NCBI RefSeq assembly: GCF_014489595.1 | Contig: NZ_CP060790.1 | Span: 992,001 to 1,056,000, forward strand | Reading direction: 5' to 3' | DNA from: Paenacidovorax monticola | Lineage (GTDB): Bacteria; Pseudomonadota; Gammaproteobacteria; Burkholderiales; Burkholderiaceae_C | DNA length: 64,000 nt | Part shown: piece by piece, positions 25,279 through 34,832 of the stretch | Numbering within the stretch: the first letter of the stretch is position 1 | Layout: every line of letters begins with the position of its first letter | The notes under the pieces: generated by a model | Told to the model about the DNA's origin: nothing | The model's input: the letters and a program-made list of their open reading frames with translations, nothing else | Databases searched by the model: none | Program-made: the position numbers and the translations under genes

Positions 25279-26436
25279 ATGCTTTTCGCCGCCGTGCTCA
25301 TCGCCATCGTGGTCGCCTCGGTGGTGTTCCATCTGGTCAGCCCCTGGTGGACGACCCCGCTTGCCTCGAACTGGCAGTCGATGGACGACACGCTGACGAT
25401 CACGCTGCTGGTCACGGGTTTCTTCTTCATTGCCGTCAACCTGTTCCTGGCCTATACGCTGCTGCGCTATCGCCACCGCGAGCGTGCGCGGGCCGCCTAT
25501 GAGCCCGAGAACAAGCGGCTGGAACGCTGGCTGACCGCGATCACCACGGTCGGCATCGCCGCCCTGCTCGCCCCCGGCCTGCTGGTGTATGCCAGCTATG
25601 TCAGCGCCCCGCGCGACGCCCTGGTGCTGGAGGTGCTGGGCCAGCAATGGCAGTGGCGCTACCGCTTTCCTGGCGCGGGGGGCAAGCTGGGGGCGACGGA
25701 TCCCCGCTTCGTCAGCGCCACCAACCCCTTCGGGCTCGATCCGGCCGATCCGGCGGGCCGCGCCAACATCCTCGTCGACAGCAACGAAGTGCACCTGCCG
25801 CTGGGCAGGCCCGTGAAGGTGCTGCTGCGCTCGCACGACGTGCTGCACGACTTCTACGTGCCGCCCATCCGGGCCCGCATGAATCTGGTGCCGGGCATGG
25901 TCACGTCGTTCTGGTTCACGCCCACCCAGGCAGGCCGCTACGAGGTGCTGTGCGCCCAGCTCTGCGGCGTGGGGCACAGCCAGATGCGCGGCGCCATGGT
26001 GGTGGAGGACGAGGCCCGCTTCCAGGCCTGGCTCCAGGCACAGCCGACCTTTGCCATGGCTCTGGCCGGACCGGCAACCGGCACCTTGGCGGGTGCCGCA
26101 GGCGGCGATGCCGCAAAGATCTCCCAGGGCCAGGCGCTGTCCCAGTCCAAGGGCTGCGTGGCCTGCCATACCGTGGACGGCAGCCCCCGGGTGGGGCCGA
26201 CCTGGAAGGGCCTGTACGGCAAGCACGAAACCATGAAGGACGGCTCCACGGCCCTGGTCGACGAAGCCTATCTGCGCAGCTTCATCCGCGACCCGCAGGC
26301 CCGCCAGGTCAAGGGCTTCCAGCCCATCATGCCCAGGATCGAGCTGAGCGACGAAGAGCTGGCCGCGCTGGTGGCCTACATCCAGTCGCTTGGCGGACCT
26401 GCCCCGGCCGATTCCGCGCAGAAGGCGCAGCGATGA
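25279..26436 (+). CDS. ctaC: Cytochrome c oxidase subunit II with fused cytochrome c domain (caa3-type)
   Basis: 385 residues. Three hydrophobic helices occupy roughly residues 1-20, 40-65 and 88-108. The periplasmic cupredoxin domain carries the CuA site: His186 ('SHDVLHDFYVPP'), Cys225, Cys229, His233 and Met236 ('CAQLCGVGHSQM'). A C-terminal cytochrome c domain has the heme motif C-V-A-C-H at 293-297 and a distal Met in 'IMPRIELSDEEL'. This fusion defines caa3-type oxidases, which accept electrons at the attached heme c. It is the first structural gene of the operon at 25279-29834. Confidence 0.95.
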   Translation: MLFAAVLIAIVVASVVFHLVSPWWTTPLASNWQSMDDTLTITLLVTGFFFIAVNLFLAYTLLRYRHRERARAAYEPENKRLERWLTAITTVGIAALLAPGLLVYASYVSAPRDALVLEVLGQQWQWRYRFPGAGGKLGATDPRFVSATNPFGLDPADPAGRANILVDSNEVHLPLGRPVKVLLRSHDVLHDFYVPPIRARMNLVPGMVTSFWFTPTQAGRYEVLCAQLCGVGHSQMRGAMVVEDEARFQAWLQAQPTFAMALAGPATGTLAGAAGGDAAKISQGQALSQSKGCVACHTVDGSPRVGPTWKGLYGKHETMKDGSTALVDEAYLRSFIRDPQARQVKGFQPIMPRIELSDEELAALVAYIQSLGGPAPADSAQKAQR

Positions 26437-26458
26437 ACACTGCCCCGAGGGACATGCC

Positions 26459-28225
26459 ATGGCCTACGCCGACGACCACACCCAGCACCACCCCGCGCAG
26501 AGCTTCTGGACCCGCTACGTGTGGAGCCAGGACCACAAGGTGATCGCGATCCAGTACGCGTGCACCGCCATCGCAGTGGGCCTGGTGGGCCTGGTGCTGT
26601 CGAACCTGATGCGCCTGCAGCTGGGCTTCCCGGGCCGGTTCGAGTTCATCAGCGCCGACCGCTACTACCAGTTCGTCACCATGCACGGCATGATCATGGT
26701 GATCTACCTGCTCACCGCGCTCTTCCTGGGCGGCTTTGGCAACTACATGATCCCGCTGATGGTGGGGGCGCGCGACATGGTGTTCCCCTTCCTCAACATG
26801 CTGAGCTACTGGGTCTACCTGCTGGCGGTGGTGGTGCTGCTGGCAAGCTTCTTCGTGGCGGGCGGCCCCACAGGGGCGGGCTGGACGCTGTACCCGCCGC
26901 AGGCCATCCTGCCTGGAACGCCGGGCCATGACGGGGGCATCGTCCTGATGCTGGTGTCGCTGGTGATCTTCATCGTCGCGGCGACCATGGGCGGCCTCAA
27001 CTACGTGACCACCGTGCTGCAGGCGCGCTGCGAGGGCATGACGCTGATGCGCATGCCGCTCACGGTGTGGGGCATCTTCGTCGCCTCCATCCTGGCGCTC
27101 GTCGGCTTTCCGGCACTGTTCGTCAGCGGGGTGATGATGCTGCTCGACAAGACCCTGGGCACCAGCTTCTTCATGCCGGCGCTGCTGTCGATGGGCCAGG
27201 CCACGGCCTACAAGGGCGGCAGCCCGCTGCTGTTCCAGCACCTGTTCTGGTTCTTCGGCCACCCCGAGGTCTACATCGTCGCGCTGCCGGCCTTCGGCAT
27301 CGTGTCCGACCTGATCAGCGTGCACGCGCGCAAGAGCATCTTCGGCTACCGCACCATGGTCTGGGCCATCCTGGCCATCGGCGTGCTCAGCGTGCTGGTA
27401 TGGGCGCACCACATGTTCATCAGCGGCATGAACCCGTACTTCGGCTTCTTCTTCGCCACGACCACCCTGATCATCGCCGTGCCGACCGCGCTCAAGGTCT
27501 ACAACTGGCTGCTGACCCTGTGGCGCGGCGACATCCACCTGTCGGTGCCCATGCTGTTCGCGCTGGCCTTCATCAGCACCTTCGTCATCGGAGGGCTCAC
27601 GGGTCTGTTCCTGGGCAACGTCAGCGTGGACATTCCCCTGTCGGGCACCTATTTCGTGGTGGCGCATTTCCACATGGTGATGGGCGTGGCGCCGCTGCTG
27701 GTGGTCTTTGGCGGCATCTACCACTGGTTCCCCAAGATCACCGGCCGCATGCTCGACGACCGACTAGGCCGCCTGCATTTCTGGATCACCTTCCTGGGCA
27801 CCTATGCGATCTACTTCCCCATGCACTACCTGGGCGTGCTGGGCATGCCGAGGCGCTACTACAACTACGACAGCTACCAGTTCATCCCGGCATCGGCGCA
27901 TGCGCTCAACACCTTCATCACCATCGCCGCGCTCGTCGTCGGCGTGACGCAGCTGCTGTTCCTCTTCAACCTGGGCTGGAGCGCCTGGCGCGGGCGCCGG
28001 GCCGAGGCCAATCCCTGGCGCGCCGCGTCGCTCGAATGGCAGACGCCCGAGACGCCCCCGGGCCACGGCAACTGGGGCGCCCATACGCCGGTCGCCTACC
28101 GCTGGGCCTACGCCTACAGCGTGCCGGGGGCGGCGCAGGACTTCATCGCACAGAACACGCCGCCCGGGCCCGGTGCCCCGGAACCTGAAGGCGTCACAGC
28201 CGCCGCACGGGGAGCCGCACCATGA
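26459..28225 (+). CDS. ctaD: Cytochrome c oxidase subunit I
   Basis: 588 residues, about 12 membrane helices. Heme a ligands are His76 ('MHGMIM') and His405. The heme a3 ligand is His403 ('HFHMVM'). CuB ligands are His268 ('GHPEVY'), His317 and His318 ('AHHMF'), with cross-linkable Tyr272. A complete set means a working heme-copper oxidase of the A family that reduces oxygen and pumps protons. ATG 26459 has GAGGGAC just upstream. The gene overlaps the next by 4 bases. The N-terminal His-rich 'DDHTQHHPAQ' may bind metal. Confidence 0.97.
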   Translation: MAYADDHTQHHPAQSFWTRYVWSQDHKVIAIQYACTAIAVGLVGLVLSNLMRLQLGFPGRFEFISADRYYQFVTMHGMIMVIYLLTALFLGGFGNYMIPLMVGARDMVFPFLNMLSYWVYLLAVVVLLASFFVAGGPTGAGWTLYPPQAILPGTPGHDGGIVLMLVSLVIFIVAATMGGLNYVTTVLQARCEGMTLMRMPLTVWGIFVASILALVGFPALFVSGVMMLLDKTLGTSFFMPALLSMGQATAYKGGSPLLFQHLFWFFGHPEVYIVALPAFGIVSDLISVHARKSIFGYRTMVWAILAIGVLSVLVWAHHMFISGMNPYFGFFFATTTLIIAVPTALKVYNWLLTLWRGDIHLSVPMLFALAFISTFVIGGLTGLFLGNVSVDIPLSGTYFVVAHFHMVMGVAPLLVVFGGIYHWFPKITGRMLDDRLGRLHFWITFLGTYAIYFPMHYLGVLGMPRRYYNYDSYQFIPASAHALNTFITIAALVVGVTQLLFLFNLGWSAWRGRRAEANPWRAASLEWQTPETPPGHGNWGAHTPVAYRWAYAYSVPGAAQDFIAQNTPPGPGAPEPEGVTAAARGAAP

Positions 28226-28800
28226 ATGCCGGCATCGCCCCCCTGCATGCACCCTCCCCTGCGGGCATGGGCCTGTGGGTGTTCATGGGAACGGCCGGCA
28301 TGCTGTTCCTGCTGTTCATCGCGGCCTACCTGATGCGCATGGAGGGCAGCGACTGGTCGACCATCGCCATGCCGTGGCAGCTGTGGCTCAGCACGGGCCT
28401 GCTGGTGGCGGGCAGCGCGGCCATGCAGGGGGCTGCCGGGGCCACGCGCCATGGGCAGGGCCGCCGCGCCCACCACCTGCTGTGGGCGGGCGGCGACTGC
28501 GCCTGGGCCTTCCTGGGCGTTCAACTGTGGGCGTGGCAGGCGCTGCATGCGGCGCAAGTGATGCCGGCGGGCAATCCGGCCGCGAGCTTCTTCTACCTGC
28601 TGACGGCCCTGCACGGCCTGCATGTGGCGGGAGGGCTCGTCGCCTGGGGCATGGCGGTGGGCAGTGCCTCGCGCCTGGGCCCGCGCACCGGGCTGTGCGC
28701 GCGCTACTGGCATTTCCTGCTGGCCGTCTGGCTCCTGCTGTTCGCCACGCTGGGCGGGGTGACGCCGCAGGTCGTGCGCTATCTCTGCGGTACCGCCTGA
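28222..28800 (+). CDS. Cytochrome c oxidase subunit III-like protein (first of two)
   Basis: 192 residues, five hydrophobic helices. The subunit III signature is present: 'GLWVFMGTAGMLFLLFIAAY', 'FYLLTALHGLHVAGGLVAWG' (the H-G-x-H-V motif) and 'YWHFLLAVWLLLFATL'. ATG 28222 overlaps ctaD by 4 bases. It is shorter than standard subunit III and is followed at once by a second subunit III gene. Paired subunit III genes occur in some alternative caa3-type operons. Its separate role is unknown. Confidence 0.88.
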   Translation: MNAGIAPLHAPSPAGMGLWVFMGTAGMLFLLFIAAYLMRMEGSDWSTIAMPWQLWLSTGLLVAGSAAMQGAAGATRHGQGRRAHHLLWAGGDCAWAFLGVQLWAWQALHAAQVMPAGNPAASFFYLLTALHGLHVAGGLVAWGMAVGSASRLGPRTGLCARYWHFLLAVWLLLFATLGGVTPQVVRYLCGTA

Positions 28801-28816
28801 GGGAAGGAGGCTGACC

Positions 28817-29514
28817 ATGGCCCTTGCCGCCCACACCACCGCCGCGCCCCTGGCGCCCGAGCCGCCCGAAGGCTGGCGCGGGCTTGTGGCGGACTGGTCG
28901 TCCGACCGCGAAGCCTTCCGCGTGTCCTGGGGCAAGGCGATGATGTGGATCTTCCTGCTCTCCGACACCTTCGTCTTCAGCTGCTTTCTCACCGGCTATA
29001 TGGCGGTGCGGGGCGCAACCACCGTGCCCTGGCCCAACCCGAGCGAGGTGTTTGCCCTGCACATCGCGGGCACGGACGTGCCCTTGCTGCTCATCGCGCT
29101 GATGACCTTCGTGCTCATCACCAGCAGCGGCACCATGGCGATGGCGGTGAACTTCGCCTACCGCCGCGACCGCGTGAACGCCGCCACGCTGATGCTGGTG
29201 ACCGCCACCCTGGGCGAGGTCTTCGTCGCCATGCAGGCCTTCGAGTGGTCCAAGCTGATCCTGGAGGAAGGCATCCGGCCCTGGGGCAACCCGATGGGCG
29301 CGGCGCAGTTCGGCTCGGCCTTCTTCATGATCACGGGCTTCCACGGCCTGCACGTGTCGATCGGCGTGGCCTACCTGTTCACCGTGGCCTACCGGCTGGT
29401 GCGGGGGACTACGAAAAGAGCGGCAACTACCAGATCGTCGAGATCGCGGGCCTGTACTGGCACTTCGTCGATCTGGTCTGGGTGTTCATCTTCGCACTGT
29501 TCTACCTATGGTGA
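28817..29514 (+). CDS. ctaE: Cytochrome c oxidase subunit III (second copy), one apparent frameshift
   Basis: Starts at ATG 28817 with GGAGG upstream and reads 'WGKAMMWIFLLSDTFVFSCF', 'LGEVFVAMQAFEWSKLI' and 'ITGFHGLHVSIGVAYLF'. The frame breaks in the five-G run 29403-29407; with one base added it ends 'GLYWHFVDLVWVFIFALFYLW', the normal subunit III C-terminus, at 29514. The restored length is 232 residues. Without correction the frame runs into the next gene. It stabilises subunit I and proton uptake and sits in the inner membrane. Confidence 0.9.
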
Positions 29515-29522
29515 GGCTCCGT

Positions 29523-29834
29523 ATGCCATCCCCCGGCCAGCAACATCCGATCGGCCTCTACCTGCGGGTCTGGGGCCTGCTGTTCGTGCTCAGCACGCTG
29601 TCGTACCTGGTGGACTACTTCCAGTTCGCGGGCTACCTGCGCTGGGGTCTGATCGTGGCGCTCATGCTGGCGAAGGCGGGCCTGATCGTTGCGGTCTTCA
29701 TGCACATGGCCTGGGAGCGGCTGGCGCTGGTCTGCGCCATCCTGCTGCCGCCCCTGTGCCTGCTGGTGCTCGTGGCCCTGATGGCGCTGGAGGCCGAGCA
29801 CACGTTCGCCATCCGTTCGCTGTTCTTCCACTGA
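29523..29834 (+). CDS. Cytochrome c oxidase subunit IV (small membrane subunit)
   Basis: 103 residues with three hydrophobic helices ('VWGLLFVLSTLSYLVDYF', 'LIVALMLAKAGLIVAVFMHM' and 'ALVCAILLPPLCLLVLVALM'), matching the prokaryotic COX4 small subunit with its conserved 'KAGLIVAVFMHM'. ATG 29523 is favoured because TGAGG lies six bases upstream; ATG 29508 in the same frame overlaps the upstream subunit III end and is an alternative. It closes the oxidase operon and probably aids assembly. Confidence 0.87.
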   Translation: MPSPGQQHPIGLYLRVWGLLFVLSTLSYLVDYFQFAGYLRWGLIVALMLAKAGLIVAVFMHMAWERLALVCAILLPPLCLLVLVALMALEAEHTFAIRSLFFH

Positions 29835-29848
29835 GGCTTGCGGGCAAG

Positions 29849-29919
29849 CAGATGCTATATTTTTAATAGCTGTTTGCGCCTATCCCCATTGCGCTGGATG
29901 GATATTTTTCCCAGCTCCC
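29849..29919. repeat. AT-rich intergenic element with small hairpin, Comamonadaceae-type
   Basis: Between the convergent oxidase operon and eda lies an AT-rich block containing GCTAT-ATTTTTA-ATAGC (29854-29870), then TGTTTGCGCC and a second AT-rich tail. Similar 'GATAGC...GCTTGCGC' blocks are, from memory, widespread between genes in Comamonadaceae. Here it probably also ends transcription in both directions. Family membership needs a genome-wide comparison. Confidence 0.4.
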
Positions 29920-30564
29920 TCAGCCCGGCCGCCGCTGCAGCTCGCAGGCCTGCCGGGCCAACGCCGTCACCTGCGCCCAGTCGCCCCGTGCCAGCGCATC
30001 CGCCGGGGTGAGCCAGGAGCCGCCCACGCAGGCCACATTGGGCAGCGCGAGGAACTCGGCCGCATTGGCCGTCGAGATACCGCCGGTGGGACAGAATCTC
30101 ACGTCGCCGAACGGACCGCTCCAGGCCTTGAGCATGGCGGGGCCGCCGGCCTGCATGGCCGGGAAGAACTTCAGTTCGGTGAAGCCATCCTCCTGCGCCT
30201 GCATGATCTCGCTGCCGGTGGCCACACCGGGCAGCAGCGGCAGGCCCGCATCGCGGCAGGCCTGGCCCACGGCCCGCGTGTAGCCGGGACTGACCGCGAA
30301 GCGCGCGCCCGCGCGTGCGGCCGCCGCCGCATCTGCCGCGCTGCGCACGGTGCCCGCACCCGCCACGGCCTGGGGCACCTGGCGGGCAATGGCCTCAATG
30401 CAGGCAAGCGCCTGCGGCGTGCGCAGGGTCACCTCCAGCATGCGGATGCCGCCCGCCACCAGGGCCTCGGCCAGGGGCACGGCATGCGCCACGTCGTTCA
30501 GCACGATCACGGGAATCACCGGCGCGTCGCGCATCACGTCCAGCGCCGTCAACGTCACAGCCAT
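29920..30564 (-). CDS. eda: 2-dehydro-3-deoxy-6-phosphogluconate (KDPG) aldolase
   Basis: 214 residues. Catalytic Glu is in '[12 protein letters not shown]' and the Schiff-base Lys in '[11 protein letters not shown]'; 'CPTGGIS' supplies the phosphate-binding loop. It splits KDPG into pyruvate and glyceraldehyde-3-phosphate, the last step of the Entner-Doudoroff pathway. It overlaps edd by 10 bases and is the last gene of the gluconate operon. Confidence 0.97.
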   Translation of the reverse strand: MAVTLTALDVMRDAPVIPVIVLNDVAHAVPLAEALVAGGIRMLEVTLRTPQALACIEAIARQVPQAVAGAGTVRSAADAAAAARAGARFAVSPGYTRAVGQACRDAGLPLLPGVATGSEIMQAQEDGFTELKFFPAMQAGGPAMLKAWSGPFGDVRFCPTGGISTANAAEFLALPNVACVGGSWLTPADALARGDWAQVTALARQACELQRRPG

Positions 30565-32399
30565 GAGCAGGCCCCCTCTTCCGCGCCGAGCGCGTTGCGC
30601 CGGAAACCGGCAAACAGTTCACGCCCAAAGCCCAGGCCGTTGGCCTGGCGCACGTGTTCGGGCAGGGTGTCGGGCACGCGCGCATTCCATTCGGCATCGG
30701 GCACCAGAGCGGCGAGCACGCCCGCATCGGCATCGACACGGACGCGGTCGCCGTTGCGCAGGCGCGCCAGCGGCCCGCCAGCCGCGGCCTCGGGCGACAC
30801 GTGAATGGCGGCAGGCACCTTGCCCGAAGCGCCGCTCATGCGCCCGTCGGTCACCAGCGCCACACGGTAGCCCTTGCCTTGCAGTACGGCCAGCGGTGGC
30901 GTGAGCTTGTGCAGCTCGGGCATGCCATTGGCCTGCGGCCCCTGCCAGCGCACCACGCAGACCAGGCCGTTGGCGCCCCCCTCCTGGCACAGGCGCTCCA
31001 GTGATCCGTCCTGGAAGGCAGCGAGCAGCGCCTCCTGCGAATCGAAGACCTGGGCGGGCGCCTCGACCACGTGGCGGTCGTCGGGAATGGCGGACACCTT
31101 GAGCACGCTGCGCCCCAGGTTGCCCGCCAGCAGGCTCAGTCCCCCCGTTGCGCTGAAGGGCTCCGACGCGGGGCGCAGCACGGCCGCATCGCGGCTAGCA
31201 CCGGGGTCGGCCCAGTGGAGCGTGCCGCTTCCGCCGTCCTGCGGCACGCGGGTGAAGGCCCGCAGCCCCTCGGGGCGCACGGTGAGCACGTCGGCGTGCA
31301 TGAGTCCGGCGTCGAGCAGTTCGCGGATCACATAGCCCGGGCCGCCGGCGGCCTGGAACTGGTTCACGTCGGCGCTGCCGTTGGGGTACACCCGTGCCAG
31401 CAGCGGCACCACGGCCGAGAGGTCGGCAAAGTCGTTCCAGTCGATGGTGATGCCCGCGGCGCGCGCCACGGCCACCCAATGGATCAGGTGGTTGGTGGAG
31501 CCGCCCGTGGCCAGCAGGGCCACCATGGCGTTGACGATGGCGCGCTCGTCCACCACCTGCCCGATGGGCGCGAAGCGCTGGGCGCGCGTGCAGGCCAGCG
31601 CGGTGCGCGCGGCCTCGCGCGTGAGTTCCTCGCGCAGGGCGTTGCCGGGGTTCACGAAGGCCGTGCCCGGCACATGCAGGCCCATGGCCTCCAGCAGCAT
31701 CTGGTTGCTGTTGGCCGTGCCGTAGAAGGTGCAGGTGCCCTCGCCGTGGTAGGCGGCGGACTCGGCAGCCAGCAGCTCGGGGCGGCCTACCAGGCCCTGG
31801 GCCGCCTGCTCGCGCACCTTGGCCTTGGCGTTGTTCGACAGGCCCGAGGTCATGGGGCCGGCCGGCACGAACACCGTGGGCAGGTGCCCGAACTGCAGCG
31901 CGCCGATGAGCAGGCCCGGCACGATCTTGTCGCACACGCCCAGCATGAGCGCGGCATCGAACACGTCATGAGACAGCGCCACCGCCGTGGCCATGGCGAT
32001 CACGTCGCGGCTGAAGAGAGACAGCTCCATGCCCGGCGTGCCCTGGGTCACGCCATCGCACATGGCCGGCACGCCGCCCGCCACCTGGGCCGTGGCGCCA
32101 TGCCTGCGCGCCTCGTCCTTCACGAGGTCGGGGTAGTGCTGCAGCGGCGCATGGGCCGAGAGCACGTCGTTGAAGGCCGTGACGATGCCGATGTTGGGCG
32201 CCCGCTCGGCCACGATGCGCAGCTTGTCGTTGCCCGGCAGGCCCGCGAAGGCATGCGCCACGTTGGCGCAGCCCAGGCGCTGGGCGCCGGGCGGGCGCTG
32301 CGCCAGGGCGTCCAGGCGCTGCAGATAGGCGCCGCGCGCGGGGGCGCTGCGCTCGCGGATACGGCGCGTGACCGCGTCGACGGTGGCGTGGAGTGTCAT
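30555..32399 (-). CDS. edd: Phosphogluconate dehydratase
   Basis: 614 residues from ATG 32399, normal for Edd (about 603-610). IlvD/Edd family sequence is clear: '[20 protein letters not shown]', '[20 protein letters not shown]', '[20 protein letters not shown]' and '[20 protein letters not shown]'. The conserved cysteines of the [4Fe-4S] cluster are within these motifs. It converts 6-phosphogluconate to KDPG. It is coupled to eda and preceded by a hairpin after dctP. An upstream in-frame ATG at 32441 would overlap that hairpin and is less likely. Confidence 0.96.
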   Translation of the reverse strand: MTLHATVDAVTRRIRERSAPARGAYLQRLDALAQRPPGAQRLGCANVAHAFAGLPGNDKLRIVAERAPNIGIVTAFNDVLSAHAPLQHYPDLVKDEARRHGATAQVAGGVPAMCDGVTQGTPGMELSLFSRDVIAMATAVALSHDVFDAALMLGVCDKIVPGLLIGALQFGHLPTVFVPAGPMTSGLSNNAKAKVREQAAQGLVGRPELLAAESAAYHGEGTCTFYGTANSNQMLLEAMGLHVPGTAFVNPGNALREELTREAARTALACTRAQRFAPIGQVVDERAIVNAMVALLATGGSTNHLIHWVAVARAAGITIDWNDFADLSAVVPLLARVYPNGSADVNQFQAAGGPGYVIRELLDAGLMHADVLTVRPEGLRAFTRVPQDGGSGTLHWADPGASRDAAVLRPASEPFSATGGLSLLAGNLGRSVLKVSAIPDDRHVVEAPAQVFDSQEALLAAFQDGSLERLCQEGGANGLVCVVRWQGPQANGMPELHKLTPPLAVLQGKGYRVALVTDGRMSGASGKVPAAIHVSPEAAAGGPLARLRNGDRVRVDADAGVLAALVPDAEWNARVPDTLPEHVRQANGLGFGRELFAGFRRNALGAEEGACSWL

Positions 32400-32433
32400 G
32401 CGGGCTCTGTCTTCCCTGTGATGGATCGTGGAA

Positions 32434-32461
32434 CGCCCCATCGTAGTCGAGCGATGGGGCG
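32434..32461 (-). terminator. Intercistronic hairpin between dctP and edd
   Basis: CGCCCCATCG (32434-32443) and CGATGGGGCG (32452-32461) form a perfect ten-base stem with an eight-base loop, 22 bases after the dctP stop and before the edd start. There is no T run. Such hairpins usually stabilise the upstream binding-protein message or reduce downstream expression, so that receptor is made in excess over enzymes. Confidence 0.55.
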
Positions 32462-32483
32462 GATGGGAGCGGACCTCGCCCGC

Positions 32484-33491
32484 TTACTTGCCGCGCGCCT
32501 GGGCCACGGCGCCCTGCACGGCGTCCCAGGTTCCCTGGCCCACGCTCTTGGCGATACCGGCGTTCACCGCGGTGAGCTTCTCGCGCATGCGGTTGGCTTC
32601 GGCGGCCGGCAGCTCGTTCACCTGCATGCCCTTGGTCTTGAGTTCGGCCAGGGCCTTGGCAGCCTCCTCGCGCGTGTCCTTGCGCTCGAAGTCGCGGCTC
32701 TTCACGGCGGCGTCCTGCAGCACCTTCTTCTCGGCGGGGGTCAGCGTGTCCCACCATTTCTTGCTCACCGTGACGATCCACGGGCTGTAGACGTGGTTGG
32801 TCACCGTGAGGTACTTCTGCACTTCATAGAACTTGCTCGACACCACGGTGTTGAACGGATTCTCCTGGCCGTCCACGGCCTTGGTCTCGAGCGCGGTGAA
32901 CAGTTCCGAGAACGGCAGCGGCACGGCGTTGGCGCCCAGGGTCTTGAAGCTGTCGAGGAACACGTTGTTCTGCATCACGCGCAGCTTGATGTCGCTCATG
33001 TCTTCCAGCTTGGTCACCGGGCGCTTGTTGTTGGTGAGGTTGCGGAAGCCGTTCTCCCAGTACACCAGGCCCACCAGGCCCTTGGGCTCCAGCGTGGCCT
33101 TGACCTTCTCGCCCACGGGACCGTCGAGCACGGCGTCGGCCTCGCGCGTGTTGTTGAAGAGGAAGGGCGTGTCCCAGACCGCCATCTCGGGGGAGATGCC
33201 CACGAGCGTGGCGGTGGACCCCACCATCATCTCCTGCGCGCCGCCGATCAGCGCCTGCTGCATCTGCGTGTCCGAACCCAGCGAGGCGTTGCCGATGGCA
33301 CGGATCTTCATCTTGCCGCCCGTGGCCTTCTCCACTTCCTTGGCGAAGAAGCGCACCGCGCGGCCCTGGTTGGATTCATCGACCAGGCCAAAGCCGAAGC
33401 GCACGATGCGCGGCTTGAAGTCCTGGGCCTGCACGGCACCAGCGGCGGTGAGAGCGGCCATCACACCGGCCAGAAGGAATTTGCGTCGCAT
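32484..33491 (-). CDS. dctP: TRAP transporter solute-binding protein (DctP family)
   Basis: 335 residues with a signal peptide 'MRRKFLLAGVMAALTAAG' cleaved near 'AVQAQ'. TRAP-SBP motifs are 'VRFGFGLVDESNQGRAVRF', 'QQALIGGAQEMMVGS', the carboxylate-contact region 'GFRNLTNNKRPV' with its conserved Arg, and 'LPFSELFTALETKAVDGQENP'. It hands a sugar acid to DctQM. With gntK, edd and eda in the same operon the likely ligand is gluconate or a close aldonate. It is the third TRAP gene after dctQ and dctM. Confidence 0.95.
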   Translation of the reverse strand: MRRKFLLAGVMAALTAAGAVQAQDFKPRIVRFGFGLVDESNQGRAVRFFAKEVEKATGGKMKIRAIGNASLGSDTQMQQALIGGAQEMMVGSTATLVGISPEMAVWDTPFLFNNTREADAVLDGPVGEKVKATLEPKGLVGLVYWENGFRNLTNNKRPVTKLEDMSDIKLRVMQNNVFLDSFKTLGANAVPLPFSELFTALETKAVDGQENPFNTVVSSKFYEVQKYLTVTNHVYSPWIVTVSKKWWDTLTPAEKKVLQDAAVKSRDFERKDTREEAAKALAELKTKGMQVNELPAAEANRMREKLTAVNAGIAKSVGQGTWDAVQGAVAQARGK

Positions 33492-33539
33492 GGAAGTCTC
33501 CTTGGGGAAAAAGTCGTTGGCGGGAAAAGAAGAGGGAAA

Positions 33540-34820
33540 TCAGTGCATCCAGCGCAGCGGCGCCGTGATGAGCGAGGGGAAGACCACGAAAAGCACGAGC
33601 AGCGCCACGTACACGATCAGGAACGGGTTGGTGCCCTTGATGACGGTTTCCATGCGCAGGCGCCCCACGCCCGCCACCACGTTCTGCACCGTGCCCACGG
33701 GCGGGGTGATGAGGCCCAGGCAGCCCACGTAGATGAACATGAAGCCGAAGTACACGGGGTCGATGCCGGCCTTGACCGCCAGCGGCGCGCACACGGGGCC
33801 GAAGATCAGGATGGTCGGCGTGAGGTCCATGGCCGTGCCCACGACGAGCAGGAACACCATCATCAGCGCCATGAACAGCATGGGGTTGCCCAGCACGCCC
33901 GAGAAGGTGTCGGCCAGCATGGCGGGCAAGTCGGCCAGCGTGATCATGTAGGCCGTCACGGTGGCGGCGCCGCACAGGAACATCACCACCGCCGTGGTCT
34001 TGGCCGCCCCCAGGAACACGGCATACAGCTTGGTCCAGCTCATCTCGCGGTAGATCACCATCGAGACAAACAGCGCATACACGGCCGCGACCACGGCCGC
34101 CTCGGTGGGCGTGAACACCCCACCCTTCAAGCCGCCCAGGATGATGACCGGCATCATCATGGCCCAGAAGCTGTGCACCAGCGCCTTCATGCGCTCGCCC
34201 CAGCCCACGCGGCGGCCGCTGGCAAGCTGGTACTTGCGCGAGATCCACCACCAGGCGAACACCAGGAAGAAGCCCATGATCAGGCCCGGCACGACGCCCG
34301 AGAGGAAGAGCTTGCTGATCGAGGTGTTGGTCGTCACGCCGTAGATCACGAACGGCATGGACGGCGGAATGATCGGCGCGATGATGCCGCCCGAGGCCAG
34401 CAGGCCCGCGCTGTAGCTGTCAGGGTACTTCTGGTCGCGCATCATGGGCAGCAGGATGGTGGCCAGCGCCGCCGTGTCGGCGATGGCCGAGCCACTCATC
34501 GACGCGAGCAGCACCGCCGCGCCGATGGCCACATAGCCCAGGCCGCCACGGATATGGCCCACGAAGGCCCCGGCCAGGTCGATGATGCGGCGCGAGAGGC
34601 CGCCCGCGTTCATGAGCTCGCCGGCCAGGATGAAGAACGGCACCGCGAGCAGCGGGAAATTGTCGAAGCCGGCCTGCAGGTTCTGCGCGAGCAGTTGCGA
34701 GTCGAAGAAATCGAGGTGCCACATCAGCGCCACGCCGGTGAGCACCAGCGCCTGCGCGATGGGCATGCCGATCACCATGCCGCCGATCAGCACGGCCAGG
34801 AAGATGAGGGTTACGACCAT
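33540..34820 (-). CDS. dctM: TRAP transporter large permease (DctM)
   Basis: 426 residues with about 12 hydrophobic helices ('LIFLAVLIGGMVIGMPIAQA', 'HIRGGLGYVAIGAAVLLASM', 'GLITPPVGTVQNVVAGV'). 'SGSAIADTAALATILLP' and 'GGIIAPIIPPSMPFVIYGV' are DctM hallmarks. It is the Na+-coupled channel subunit in the inner membrane. It starts 12 bases after the dctQ stop. It ends 48 bases before dctP. Confidence 0.96.
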   Translation of the reverse strand: MVVTLIFLAVLIGGMVIGMPIAQALVLTGVALMWHLDFFDSQLLAQNLQAGFDNFPLLAVPFFILAGELMNAGGLSRRIIDLAGAFVGHIRGGLGYVAIGAAVLLASMSGSAIADTAALATILLPMMRDQKYPDSYSAGLLASGGIIAPIIPPSMPFVIYGVTTNTSISKLFLSGVVPGLIMGFFLVFAWWWISRKYQLASGRRVGWGERMKALVHSFWAMMMPVIILGGLKGGVFTPTEAAVVAAVYALFVSMVIYREMSWTKLYAVFLGAAKTTAVVMFLCGAATVTAYMITLADLPAMLADTFSGVLGNPMLFMALMMVFLLVVGTAMDLTPTILIFGPVCAPLAVKAGIDPVYFGFMFIYVGCLGLITPPVGTVQNVVAGVGRLRMETVIKGTNPFLIVYVALLVLFVVFPSLITAPLRWMH

Positions 34821-34832
34821 GGTCCGTGTTCC

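Noticed and set aside
28817..29866. 349-residue subunit III running through subunit IV
   Set aside because: Out-of-frame read-through after the break at 29403-29407; the true C-terminus is at 29514.
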